This document shows positions 1 to 12,618 of a stretch of 64,000 nt of DNA, in pieces. This stretch comes from Anticarsia gemmatalis. Its lineage: Eukaryota; Arthropoda; Insecta; Lepidoptera; Erebidae. The position numbers and the translations under genes are program-made. The DNA lies in the NCBI RefSeq assembly GCF_050436995.1, contig NC_134770.1, positions 6,892,501 through 6,956,500 on the forward strand, in the 5' to 3' direction. The notes below the pieces were generated by a model. It saw nothing but the letters and a program-made list of their open reading frames with translations. It was not told where the DNA came from and ran no database searches. The first letter of the stretch is position 1; each line of letters starts with the position of its first letter.

Positions 1-3000
1 AAATTCGTACTCTTCAAATATTTTCTACTTCTCTAAATTATATCCAAAAAGCCGCACAAACCATTTTACATTTTCGTATCTACACGCTAAAAGCAGTCTC
101 CAGTCTACGCCATCTTATCCCACGTATAAGATGCAATCTACGCACGAAACAAACATCAGTACCGCCCCGAGATGTTTGTTGCTCGTCTGGGAAGCTGGAG
201 ATGGTATACAAGATGGTCTACGCCCTTTGGGGGGAGGGGTAAGAAGTCAACTCTTGAATGTGGAGTGTGTAATGTGTCGTAGAGATTTGTATACAGTCCA
301 GCTCAGAGAAGGATCCTTTAGTATTTGGCACAAGTAGCGCGATTCTTTACCACTATCGACTATCATAAAACCACATAGCTGTGGTATTATGATTGTCCTA
401 TCGAGAAACATTGCATGAAAATATGATCAGCGCCTCTTGCAGGCATAGTTGGGACTATTTTTATAGTAAATTTTACAAGTCAAACTCTCGATACTCCATA
501 CTACTGACTTGTTAATTGTGCTAAAGAACATATCATCGAATGTTCGTTAAGATATTAAAATAAAGCCGATTATAATTATTGATGGTGCTTCAGTTATCGA
601 TTTACTCTTCAATTTGAAAGGAAAAACAATTCAATTTTACAAACATATTTATGTAAGAAGAATGTATGTAATAAGCCCAAGGTTTGGTACGTGAGTAGTC
701 AATACGAAAATACATACTTCTTTATGATAAGAAAAAAAAGAAGAAATGAGACTATTAAATATCTCAGCAAAATATAGTTCAATTTAAAATCTGCCTAAAT
801 CGGGATAAACTGCAGAAATCAAACAAAGAAATAGTACCGAAGTAAGAAACAAGAAATTAACAGTCAGCAACAACAGAAAACATTGCATCATTTATCCATC
901 CAATTATTGAAACCGGCACGAACCATCCATCCATCCTCTGCAACGGCTAGAAAGTTCAACAACACGGTTTTTTAATCGGATTTACTAACAAACAATACTT
1001 TCTTAACAAAAGGGACTTCGGAAAACCTTTCCCAACAATGGTGATACTTCGACAATATTAATTTTAAGTTGTGGTATTGGAATTTAGGCTTTATGGAGTT
1101 GTGATAAGGTGGTGGGTGGGTGTGGTGTGTCATGGTGTTTCTTGCGACATTTGTTGTGGAAGTGATGCCTGCTACATCTGGTCCAGTGGCGCGGAACCGA
1201 CGGATGGTACAAGGTTTAAGAGGTTTAGCCTTTGAGTGCAGAAAGTTGAGAGCATTATTTTTGGTGTGTATTGCTAGGTATTTTGTTACATATTGGTTCG
1301 AATCCTAGTTTAATTTATAATATATGTATATTTTTTGATACAGCAAGAGCATGGAGTACTAACCAAGGTTTTATTTTTTTTACTATTTCTGTGTTTTTCA
1401 AAGATTTCTAAAGTAGGTAAGTATCTTACCAAAATTATTCACGGAGAATCACAGGATTTATGCATATTTATCAACGTTTTGTTTCACGTTTCAGCTTGCA
1501 TTCGCCAGTGAAACGCTCAATTTAAAAAAAAAATTTTCTTCAAATCCTATACTAAATAGACAGTCAATAACGAGGCCAGTAAAACAGCTGTTCCCAACAA
1601 CAATACGTAAGATAACAGACAATTAACAGACAAGTACATGACAAACGAATCAATCAGAGAAGCCGGAATGATTCAAACAAATGATTTAAACAAACGACCT
1701 TGAAACAGAATAATTACACGGTCGTTGACAATTGAATATGTATGACAGCTGGGTAGAGTAACTGACCTTATTGTTTGTTACAGTATTTTTGCAGATGATT
1801 TTCTTATAACTTGAATGGGTTTTATGACGATCCGTAATACTACGACGTAGGTAATATTACGGCGACAAAGAATTGGAAGCAGTTTTAAAGCTCCAAGTTA
1901 GAATTTTTCGCTGATTTCAAAAGGATGTCATCCTTTGCACAGCTGTGACGAGTACGAGAATTTAAATAGGCAAAGGGGAAAAAACTAACAAAATTGACCC
2001 TAGTTTAATTTAAATTAGAACCAGTCTACATTTTCAATGGGTTCCGAATGTCAGAATCTTTATACATTTAATGGTAAGCCTACTTGACTCGTTTGAAATC
2101 CTTGAATTTTCATTAAGGTTCACTTTTACGCAGCTGGATTATCAAAATGCCGAAAATACGGCAATTAACAACCAACCAGGATAACAATCGTAGGTAATTT
2201 TTAAAGAACATAAGTTTTAATTTGAATCTGTTACCAACCACGAATAGTTTCAAGTACTTATATCGTTATTCCATCATCTTGTCCTTTGTACCACCCACAT
2301 TTTTTTCCCACCCGGCCGAGTCACGGTTCTCCACTGACAATAAACCACGAGCTATCACGTATTACGACCAAGGACACTGGGTAATCACATTCCAGGGAAA
2401 ACTTCATACAAAAAACTATGGAACAACATACCAACTGTACTGTATAAAACAATAAAAGAAAAGGAATACTTGAGGCAAATTTTAAATTACCGAAGCATTT
2501 TTAAAGGCTCGTAGATTCAATTACAAACTGAATTACATATGGCTATAATATATTGGATAGTTAAGTGTTGTTATTTGGGTCAATAAATATTTGAACCACA
2601 GAAAACAGGCGATTTAAATGTCACTTATGATATTGGTAGAATGTAAATTTTGGATTTGGAAAAATCTTTGAATTCCACTTTAAAATAATAATAAAAAAAC
2701 AAAACATCACAACGTTATTTTTATTGGAACAAATAGAGCTATTTAACACAGCATAATCCAATAGTAAAAGTTCTAAGAAGGAGTTTATAAATAAACATGA
2801 AACTTCTACCTATAAAAACAAAATAAAGTCATCAAAGCCATCAAAATCCCAAAACACTATAAAAAAAACAACACGATCCATATCAATAACTGAACAAATA
2901 AAATACACTAATATCTTTCCATAAATATTTAAACAAACCATAAAAGACGTCCGAACACATAGAACGCCAACGCAAGACTGACCTAATATTACTTTCTTAA

Positions 3001-3031
3001 TACAAACCTGCGTTCGAAATTCATATATTAA
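1..3031. other. AT-rich non-coding stretch
   Basis: No gene recognised. A GGTTCGAATCC (about 1295-1305) looks like a lone B box of a decayed SINE. Confidence 0.5.
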
Positions 3032-3269
3032 ACTAGCTGACTCGCGCAACTTCGCTTGCGTCACATAAGAGAATGGGTCAAAAGGTTCCCCGTTTTTGTA
3101 ACATTTTTTACCGGTACTCTGCTCCTATTGGTCGTAGCGTGTTGCCTATAGCCTACCTCGATAAATGGGCATCTAACACTGAAAGAATTTTTCAAATCGG
3201 ACCTGTACTTTCAGAGATTAGCGCGTTCATAAAAACAAACTCTTCAGCGTTATAATATTAGTATAGATT
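3032..3269 (+). mobile_element. (GTTT)n-tailed retroelement-like repeat, copy 1
   Basis: Begins CTAGCTGACTCGCGCAACTT and ends at ATAATATTAGTATAGAT. Member of the most frequent long repeat in the window (other copies near 3.9, 9.1, 16.3, 35.5 and 39.3 kb). Probably the 3' end of a LINE or a derived SINE; no coding sequence. Confidence 0.7.
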
Positions 3270-3893
3270 TTCAAACTACCCACAGTGTACAAATGTATGC
3301 ATGCGTGGGCGCAGTTTAGCGCCAAACAAGTTTGTTTTTGGTTATTTGGTGTTCTGATTTGTCATTGACTTTTTAAACTTATATTAACGGTTAAAACTGT
3401 TTATTTAACAGTTCGACGTAAGTAAGATTCAAAATAATATTAGTCAGTAAGTTTTTTAACCTGAATTTATTGACTCAGAGAGCAATTGGAATTCAAAGAT
3501 TGGATGTGAATGAATCATTTATTTTTTTCCTGTAGCAAAGGTAACATAATAAATACCAAGGAGTTTAAAAAAACTAAGCAAGTTTTCCTATACTTATTTG
3601 ACCTATTTAACGACAGACGAAGTTAAAACTTTATAGTTCTCTAAGCAATGTGTAATCAAAATTACAGTTAACAATAACACATAACTGAAGCAATACTGTT
3701 TACAAGTTAAACCTTCAAGAAATAAAATAATCTCAATCGTATACCGCAATGTTCTTAGTTTTGACCAAGAAACCATAAGGCTTCTTTACTTTAGCCTTCT
3801 TTTATGTCCTAAAGCTGGGCAATGGCCTCCCCTTTTTTCCTTTCAAAATACCCCATCTTGTGCAATCTCTCTCCACGTTGATCCAGGGCCAAT

Positions 3894-4161
3894 CTATACT
3901 ATACTAATATTATAAAGCTGAAGAGTTTGTTTGTTCGTTTGTTTGTTTGAAAGCGCTAATCTCAGGGACTACTGGTCCCATTTGAAAATTCTTTCAGTGT
4001 TAGATAGCCCATTTATCGAGGAAGGCTATAGGCTATATATGATCACGCTACGACCAATAGGAGCAGAGTACTAGTAAAAAATGTTACAAAAACGGGGAAA
4101 ATTATGACCCATTCTCTCTTGTAAAGCAAGCGAAGTTGCACGCCGCACGGGTTAGCTAGTT
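3894..4161 (-). mobile_element. (GTTT)n-tailed retroelement-like repeat, copy 2
   Basis: Full-length complement copy, from ATCTATAC...AATATTATAAAGCTGA through the GTTT run to GGGTTAGCTAGT. Lies 0.6 kb from copy 1 in opposite orientation. Confidence 0.7.
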
Positions 4162-4473
4162 ATTAATAAATACAAAATAACTATGTTTTCGTTCATAAAA
4201 AATCTATTAAAATATCTATAACTACCATTATTTTAATGTTAACCCTAACAATTAGCAAGTTATTTCTTAACGCAGTTCAATAAACTACGCGCACCTGTTT
4301 ACTGGAATTGTCTATAAAAACGAGTACTATACATGTTACTTTAATTGGTAATGATGGCTGACTTGCTAGATCAAGTACAGTAGATTACAATTACTTATAG
4401 ACTCTTTTAAATTATATTAAGACTACACGCTTTATTTTATTAAACAAGTTGTAGTCTATCTATATTATAATCT

Positions 4474-4685
4474 ACTAGCTTTTACCCGCGACTTCGCCCG
4501 CCACCTGAATTTTCACATGGTTGCGTCATTTTCCCGGGGTACAAAAAATAGGCTATGCCCTTTCTCGGGTATCAAAATATCTCCTTACCAAATTTAATGC
4601 AAATTGGTTCAGTAGTTTAGGCGTGATTGACTAACAGACAGACAGACAGACAGAGTTACTTTCGCATTTATAATATTAAGTATGG
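4474..4685 (+). mobile_element. SINE/RTE-tail-like repeat with GACA run
   Basis: From ACTAGCTTTTACCCGCGACT to TTTCGCATTTATAATATTAA, with a (GACA)n microsatellite before the tail. A common lepidopteran repeat type, distinct from the (GTTT)n family. Confidence 0.6.
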
Positions 4686-4766
4686 ATTTATATAATCATT
4701 CATTGTTATTTGTCTCTTTTATACCTATATGGCGAATAAGTATGTCATTGTATGTACATAATATCA

Positions 4767-5010
4767 CGCTTGTTTTGCCCGAAAGTAAAGGCAGATGTAA
4801 AATACACCAACGTTTCGCCATTAACAAACTTCAATACCATGTAAAACGGGACGAGTCTATTGCCATCTACCGGGCACATTACCACACTTTGGACAACTAC
4901 CGAGAAAATTACAAAAAAGACCTTATAGTACTTAGTCCAACCCAGGAATCGGACCAGAGACTTCTTGATCAAACGTTGGATACACTACCGACTGCACTGT
5001 GGCAGTCACT
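4767..5010 (-). mobile_element. tRNA-related SINE, diverged
   Basis: GCCCGAAAGTAAAGGCAGAT, CACCAACGTTTCGCCATTAA, CCATCTACCGGGCACATTAC and AGGAATCGGACCAGAGACTT follow a lepidopteran SINE that ends in a reversed tRNA-like head. It creates accidental open frames in this region. A relative lies in TBCE intron 5. Confidence 0.45.
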
Positions 5011-5257
5011 ATCTATGAAATTTGAATATTTAATACATCTTGGTGTATGAAAGCCTCATTAACGAAGAAGACTATAGGCTATCTAGAATCTTACTGCTTC
5101 AGTTAATGTTACGACCTAATAATTGCTATAAACGCAGGTGAAACGGCAAGGCATTACTACTATGTGATAAAATACTACTTAATGTTAATAAACGCGAAAG
5201 TTTGTAAGGATGAACGGAAATGTACTGCATAAAGTTGCAGTAAATGTGTGTCAAAAT

Positions 5258-5335
5258 GTATGGACGTGAATAAAGCAAGGGAAGTTTGTAGGGAACGTAC
5301 TAAGTGGTGTTCTTTGGTAAAATGACGTGATTTTA
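5258..5335 (-). repeat. 'CATAGGGGTAGGCAG' repeat fragment
   Basis: AGCAAGGGAAGTTTGTAGGG and ACGTACTAAGTGGTGTTC match the complement of the repeat at 47335-47432. Confidence 0.45.
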
Positions 5336-5351
5336 TGAATGCAAAACTACT

Positions 5352-5469
5352 AACCCCCGGTTTCTGAGTGCATTTAGCAGTAATTTATCTATTCAATAGC
5401 GTTTAAACTCATTTAAAAAACGCTATTGAATAGATATACTACCGCAAAATTTACTCAGAAACCAGGGTT
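5352..5469. mobile_element. Palindromic CCCCGGTTTCTGA MITE, copy 1
   Basis: Almost the whole element is one inverted repeat: ACCCCCGGTTTCTGAG, then TTATCTATTCAATAGCG, a short A-rich loop, then the complement. Stem about 55 bp. Confidence 0.75.
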
Positions 5470-6438
5470 GGAAAAGTTTATCACTCGGACTTATACTTAA
5501 ATGTCCTTTAAACTATATTAAACGAATATAATCACGGATAAATATAGATACATGATTGTATCGTATGTTAGATATAAACAAAATACATTTCACGACCAAG
5601 TTCAAAACCATCTAGAATCTAAACAAAACGCCTTTACATCAAGTTTCATTGTTAAAAAGCACATCTAAGCGTGGAACACACGAGTTACCTCACTAATAAA
5701 CCATAAAAGTAATTAACTCACTCGTGGGAATGTCTGTAATACCGTTGTACATTGTCCTGCTTACATACGTACAGTCTACGGCAAAAACACCTAAACATTC
5801 TATAGATTCATAATATTAAATCCTCGGAACTAAGCATACATTTTTTATGTATAAGCTAATGCTTTAGGGACTTTTTTAAAGTAAAGTTCAGCACGCTGGT
5901 AGATTTAAGAAGAGAAGACACATTTGCAAGAATTATTTTACATGCTTTTTGTTTCAATCAACAATTTTGTTCTCACTCCATAATAATCATCATCAGAGGT
6001 ACAAAGTTGCCTACTTTAACTTAAACTTGAGCATTCCTCTTGTGGAAGTCAATACATCAGTACAATTTTAGATATTCCAATAAGACCAGTGCCTAATTTT
6101 AGTCTCCATGTTTTGTCGTTTTTTACCAAGACTTACACACAGACATAATAAGTATCAATGTTGCAATCAATGAAAATAATGAACATTCTAAGCATTACTG
6201 CTTCCGACTGTACCGTGAAGACACCAATACGGTTGTTATGTTATTATATTATTAGTTTGATTTACGTAGGAAAGGTGAATGAATGGCCGTGAAAGATTTT
6301 TTTGTCGAGATACTAATGATGTACAGAAACCTCACTGCAAGGTTAGTGGGATCTATTCAATTAGCGGTAACGATTTACAACGTTAAATGTACCGGTATTT
6401 ATCGGCTAAATAAGTGTAAGTACTTAACCTAAATGAAT

Positions 6439-6560
6439 AACTCCCGGTTTCTGAAGTACATTTAGCGGTAGTTTATCTATTCAATAGCGTTTAAACTCGT
6501 ATAAAAAAAGCTGTTTGAGTCGTAAACTACCGCTAAATGTACCTCAGAAACCGGGGGTAA
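6439..6560. mobile_element. Palindromic CCCCGGTTTCTGA MITE, copy 2
   Basis: CTCCCGGTTTCTGAAG at the left and TCAGAAACCGGGGGTAA at the right, with complementary interior (TTAGCGGTAGTTTA). One arm has lost part of the AATAGCG block. Confidence 0.75.
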
Positions 6561-9110
6561 ATGATTTAATTTTAATTTTGTTCACAGCTTACAAATGAAC
6601 CACAGAAATGATAAAATCCCGTTATCCTTCGAGTTCAATTTTTTATATTTTGTAATACAAGGTCTTTGGGAAGCTTATGAATTATCATTACTCTCATAGA
6701 TTTCCCTAAGCTTGGCTTGACTGTGTGTATTATTTACTATCCAAAGGTAATCTTAACATAAGAGCCAACTTCAAGCTAGTACTGCTAAGGCTCCTGTCAG
6801 GTCACTATTAGCAAGGTGATTTATAGGAATTTGTTACCAATTAATGTGCTTTTTTGAGGCACTGATAGAAATTAAATATGTTTTCTCAACTTTGACTCGT
6901 GAGTGGCTGTACAGCTGATCACTTAACGACAACAATGCCGGGACGATACTACCAAATAGCGCATAGTTGACCAAATTACTATAGTCTAGGAGCCGGCGGA
7001 AACATATTTTTATGCATTCATCTAAATACGTATCCGCATTTTTTTAAAGTACGAATCTCTATTCGGTACTTTCGTTAATTTTTGACAGCCGCACTTGACG
7101 CCTAAATGTCAAATCACGAAGCCTTTAATTTCCCTAGTACTTTTGCAGTAGAAACTAAAGATTAATTTCCAAGTACATAACAGTGAAATAAGAAATTGGT
7201 CATGTAAATAGATAGAAACTTAGCTCCTATAACAACAGACCTATCTAAACAAGAGAAATTTCGTTAAACGTGTGATTGTGTATACTCTTAATAAAATAAC
7301 AATGATAACTAGAAATAATTTAACTATTCTCCATTTCACTATGAACTTAACTGAAGTCAAGGGTGACTCCCAAATGACAAAGACTGTCACACGAATCATA
7401 TTGAAATATGAAACATATCCCAATATTGTTACTCCATCTCTTCACCTACATTATCAATTCGCGAATGGTCATGTGTAGCGCAGAGGCAAGACAATTGACA
7501 CAATTGTTCAATATGCTACGAAGAACTATCGATGTGTAATACCGAATGTCTGACAGAGGATATTTCTATTGACCCTGGAGTCTAGGTATTTGGTAACTAA
7601 TAAACAGTAAAAGCAACTGGATTCTACTTGATTTGTTTAAGTTCGACTCCTCTGATTGTGTCAAATATCATTTTGTTTTAATACAACGTTTAAAAAATGC
7701 ATCAATACCTGTAAAGCACTATGGTTAGCATAGCAGGATTCTAGCTGTGAATGTGGAATCTGCCAAGAGGTCGTTGATTCGAATCCTTGGTCAGGAAACG
7801 TGATTGTGTCTCTCACCCATTCTATCAAGAATTTCTTAGTAAGTGCTTTGAAATGGCATCATAGGCCTGGACCTCAGAAAAGCCTTAATCTTGCACCTCT
7901 AGATACCTTATGGGAGAGATTAAAGGGGCAAGATGTCCTGAGTATTACACATTTGCATGCTATAAACAAACAACCTCGCAATTGGTCAGTTTCAATCACA
8001 TACGACTAAATATCATTAGTTGGTCATGTACAAGCATATAATGTATAATCAGCTACAATAAAATAGTTATTAACTGTAACTAGTGTCGCGTTATCGCGTG
8101 TCGCTATTATCTAACGGACAACATGTAACGATTAGTGTGTAATTTTATTGTTTATTTACAACATGGCCGCAGTGCCCGCTGTAACTATTATTACAATTAC
8201 AATTCAAATGATTAATAAAGTAACGAACTTATTTGAACGTTTAATAAAAAAATGAAAAAGTCACCTGCCATGTCTCTTTGCTACTGAACAGATATTGAAA
8301 TAGTTTTCACCAAAAGAAGTTCTACGAAAGATTTTAAGAAGCTGAAGATAACAAAAATTCTACCAGATTAAACGGAAAAATCCAAGTTAACCATTTTAGA
8401 AAAGCGAAAATCACCTGTCTATCTTCCTAATTCTGTGTTCATTCTGTTAGAAAATCCTTTCTTCAATGTTATAGTGCATACTCCTACATTTTTAATTTAG
8501 ACCACCAGTACCATGAAGGACTGACAAAACAAACAGAGTCCTTTTTTAAGTCACTCCACAAAGTGCAGTTGAAGTTTGAAAACGAACTAATTAGAGTTCG
8601 CGCTGTGAGACAGCCACTTCGCTTTTTGTGCTAGATGCCAGAATTTCAGTGCAAAAATGTAGCTTTTCACTGTTTTTGAGAATTTCATTGGTGTGTTAAA
8701 ATTTTATGTTTGAAAAAAGGTCGTGTCACTTACGTTCCTTTATTCGACAAGAGCACTTTTTATATATCTAATGACCTATTAGGTTACTATGCTAGTCTTT
8801 TATTGATATTGACCTGAAATTTCAGGAATCCTTCTAGAAATCATTTAGCTAATGATTACAATATCAAACATACTCTTAGAACAATCTAGGATGTTTGTAA
8901 AATTGTATATTGAACGCCAAGCAGCACTTAATAAGCGTTATAATCCATAAGTTGATTCAAATAAGTGATATTTGTGGCAATGTAAGCAAATTACAAACGG
9001 AAATTACCACGCGTACGAAAAGAAGACGAACCATAAAAAAAATCACAAACATTTAAAACAGTTTTACATTCACACCATAAACGTTTATTAACTAAATACA
9101 TTAAAAGTTA
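6561..9110. other. AT-rich non-coding stretch
   Basis: No gene seen. CGTTGATTCGAATCCTTGGT at about 7772-7791 is a SINE B-box remnant. Open frames here lack any family resemblance. Confidence 0.5.
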
Positions 9111-9344
9111 TCTATACTAATTTTATAAAGCTGAAGAGTTTGTTTGTTTGTTTGAACGCGCTAATCTCAAGAACTACTGGTCCGATTTGAAAATTTCTTT
9201 CAGTGTTGGATAGTACATTTATCGAGGAAGGCTTTAGGCTATATATCATCACGCTACGACCAATAGGAGCAGAGTACCAGTGCAAAATGTTACAAAAACG
9301 GGGAAAATTTTGTGACGCAAGCGAAGTTGCGCGGGTCAGCTAGT
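9111..9344 (-). mobile_element. (GTTT)n-tailed retroelement-like repeat, copy 3
   Basis: From TCTATACTAATTTTATAAAG to GCGCGGGTCAGCTAGT. The GACCCATTCTCTCT block near the 5' end is deleted. Confidence 0.7.
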
Positions 9345-9754
9345 GTTATGTTATAATGAGATGTAGTAACGGCCGCAAAGGCGTACGGTGTTTATTGTTA
9401 TTGAAAGTAGCACATGTTGTACCGGTATGTACTGTAATATTGCTTTTAAATATAACACCTTTGAAATTAAACAGTTTTTGGATTTCATCGCTTTAAAATA
9501 AGGTTAACTTTACACATACGTCAAAGGTGTGAGTTGTGTTGTTTCTCTGCTGTTTTCAAATTGTTTGTATATACATACACATAATGGCATATTTTTCTTA
9601 TAGGGGTAGGCAGAAATCAAAGAATACCGCGTGTTATGATCCCTACAAACTTTCTTCTTCTAAAATTGTGTTGATTAATACGTCAAAACAGCACTGTACT
9701 GCCAAATTGAAGAAAATAGTCACTCACAAGGATCTTGACATGCCTTTCTTCATA

Positions 9755-9875
9755 CACACACATACCTAATATCACGCCTTTTCCCCATAGGGCCAACACC
9801 ACTTGATACAATCCCTACGAACTTCCCTTGCCTCACTCATATCTATACATCTTGTCATATATGCCATTCTTCATT
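9755..9875 (+). repeat. 'CATAGGGGTAGGCAG' repeat copy
   Basis: ATATCACGCCTTTTCCCCAT, CAATCCCTACGAACTTCCCT, CATACATCTTGTCATATATG-like blocks. A related partial head lies at 9570-9660. Confidence 0.5.
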
Positions 9876-11089
9876 GGTCCAAAATACCCAGCCCTGGACC
9901 CAAGAGTCCCATAACAGCATTCTGCCTTTCCATTACCCATAAAAAAACCCCACATTATACTGCTAATGTGTCTATAACGCAGTGACAAGCGGGCGGCCAT
10001 TGAAGAATTGCAGTACACCATTAAAATGCCTTACATTCCCACAAGACGGCGGCATGCGATTAGCTGGAGGAAGTCTACTGACCGCGTTATGGTTTATTAG
10101 GTTTATGTACGGAAAATTACTTGTAATGTCTTTGTTTGGAAATAATGTGAAATAATAAAAAAATGTGTGAAATTGGAACTGGCACTGGGTAAAGGCGAAT
10201 AGAGAATAAGAAGAAGAATCTTAGTAGAACTAAATCTACATATATATTTTTTTTGTTTTGAAATACATACCTACTAGAAGAAGGAGCCTTGATCATTACT
10301 ACTCTAATTCTGCGTTTCTCCCAGAGATGTGCAAGAAAGTAATGTGTGGCGAAAGGAGAAATACCAAAAATATTGCATATAATCGTTGGTACATACTTCT
10401 CAAGTTATTATTTCCGTTTCACCTTTGATCAACCATATTCAGGTATTTAATTTAAAACAAATCTAATCTGTTATACAGCCCAGTCTATGTCTTCTTGACT
10501 GCACAATACACACATAAGAATGAAATCAATCAAGTGAATTGATGAAACATTTCGCATAAGTCGCATATCCTCATCCATTGTTATAATTATCCCAATCAAA
10601 ATCTCAAAACATCCAGCCATCTATTGTTCAAAACTTTGTACGTCCGGACATCGAACCAGTTCCTTCCTGCAATTACTAAAATAACATTAACTTTCACTCG
10701 GATATCACGATGTTTCTTTTGTCCAAAGGTGAAAGGATTATCGATAATGGCCTATTCGTTTCGGACGTAAAATATTTTTTTGATTATTTGAAAGTTGTGT
10801 ACCATATTTGTTGAACAAAAGGTTTAATGGATACAAATTGTGGTTCTTTGTGATTTATGTAATTGTATTGTAATCTATATGCGGTTTGATTAAATAATAC
10901 ATTGCTTTGATATTGAAGATTGCCTTAGATGGAAAGACGAGTAATAGATTCGTATTTTGCCAATTGAAAGGTCAATTCAGAGAATGATTCTATGGAATTC
11001 GTTTTGAAAGATAATGCGGTAGAATCATATAAGCTGAATATTTAGATTAGTGAAAATTACTTCACGATCGACGAAGACGATCTTAACCA
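9876..11089. other. Non-coding stretch
   Basis: Nothing recognisable apart from scattered short repeats. Confidence 0.45.
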
Positions 11090-11385
11090 CGGCACCACAG
11101 AGACAATTAATAAGGGTTTTAAGCAGTCTGACTGCTTACCGAAGGGTATCGTGTTATATCCCAAGTTACTGTGTTGTGGAGGTCAGATAGGCAGTCGCTC
11201 CATGTAAAACACTGATATTCAGCTGCATCCGGTGAGACTGGAAGCCGACTCCAACATAGTTTGGAAGAAAGGCTAAGCTGATATATATGTGAAGAAGTCT
11301 GACTGGATTGAACTAGGCCTAATTCCTCTTTAATTGTAAGACCAAACCCTACCCCAGCAGTGGGACTGTAGCAGGTTAAAAAGTC
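11090..11385 (-). repeat. 'ACTATGTTGGAGTCGGCT' interspersed repeat, copy 1
   Basis: Complement of GGCTTCCAGTCTCACCGGAT and AACACGATACCCTTCGG; then a 'CCCAGCAGTGGGACTGTAG' block at 11353-11371. Matches 29660-30010 in the opposite orientation. Confidence 0.55.
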
Positions 11386-12177
11386 TGTATTATACCTCAA
11401 TAGTACTCAATAGTACCCTAATATTATACCTCAATAGTAGTAGTCAGTGTGTGTGGTCTATTTCCAAGTAAAACAAACGGAAGGACCACAAAACATTTGC
11501 AACCAGTAGATTACATGCCAATAACACGAGTTAGTGTACGAAAGCGTTTACAACTGAAACTATTGTGGGGAGCAGACGTAAAATTGTGTATATTTTATTT
11601 GTAGCTAGAGAAAATACTGGTTGGTTGTTAGTTGAGGGTTAAATTTTAGATTTTTTGGGGATACTGGGGTGGTTTTCATTTTAGTTTGGGTGTTTTAAAT
11701 TGGTTTTATAGTAGTACCTATATCTTAATTTTCTTTTTAAAATGGTATAACTTTAGATAATTTTATTTATTATATGATTTATTATGTTTGAAACTCCAGT
11801 AAGTAGTCTACTGCAGAAATTTCTGATATAATCAATAAATTCGTTTTATATAAAACTTAACAAATCTTTGTTTCATTTTTGACCACAAACCTCATTATTG
11901 TATATTTTCAATAATCATACCAAAATACGCAAATAAAATTATAATGTTTCCTACATAACCGTCATTGTTTTAAATTTTATATATTTATATAAAGGAAACG
12001 ATAATATTACATATGTGTTGGTATATTTACGCGTCAATGTATAACGGAACACAGTAAGTATATAAACATCGTTATCGTAACCGCAAAATGTAATAATATA
12101 CCTATTATGTATTTCTGGTCTCTTGGTAATCAAAGCTAGGCAATAACGACTAAATTGTATAACTTACTATATTCTGC

Positions 12178-12336
12178 CCTTCAGCTTCGTCTGCGTGAAA
12201 AGACATCCCGGGGTAAAAGGTAAACCTATGTGTTAGTCGAGGTCATGAACTATATAAGTAACGAATATCTTTAAATTCGAGTACCAGACATCAAAACAAA
12301 CATCTGAACTTTCTAATTCATAATATTAGTAAGAAA
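12178..12336 (+). mobile_element. SINE/RTE-tail-like repeat, decayed copy
   Basis: CTTCAGCTTCGTCTGCGTG... TATGTGTTAGTCGAGGTCAT ... TTCATAATATTAGTAAG; same order of blocks as 28804-29009. Confidence 0.5.
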
Positions 12337-12404
12337 ATTTGTACTTTCCTATAACACAATTAATATCATCACACCATTTATAGCCGATTGTATCAACAGA
12401 AATA

Positions 12405-12618
12405 TTAGATCGGGGAAAAAGTCTTTTCGCACTATAGTATGTATGAACTTGTAATAAAATCTTTTCTCTACACAAAAAAGCTCGATATTTGGGTACCTCA
12501 CGAGTTCACTGAAAGAAACCTAATGAACCGTGTACTCATTTGTGATCCCTGAAGCCAAAGAGATTTTATTACAAGTTCATACATACTATACTGCGAAAAG
12601 ACTTTTTTCCCGACCTAA
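12405..12618. mobile_element. mariner-type MITE, copy 1
   Basis: Bounded by TTAGATCGGGGAAAAAGTCT and its inverted copy ending CGACCTAA, with TA on both sides. TIRs of about 50 bp continue into GTATGTATGAACTTGTAATA. Non-coding. The same family occurs at 20804-21005. Confidence 0.75.

Noticed and set aside
4636..4660. CRISPR-like or regulatory tandem array from GACA units
   Set aside because: Simple microsatellite inside a retroelement tail; CRISPR arrays are not expected in animal nuclear DNA.
4682..5050. 122-codon frame as a gene
   Set aside because: It crosses from one repeat tail into an inverted diverged SINE; the frame is accidental and starts within the repeat.
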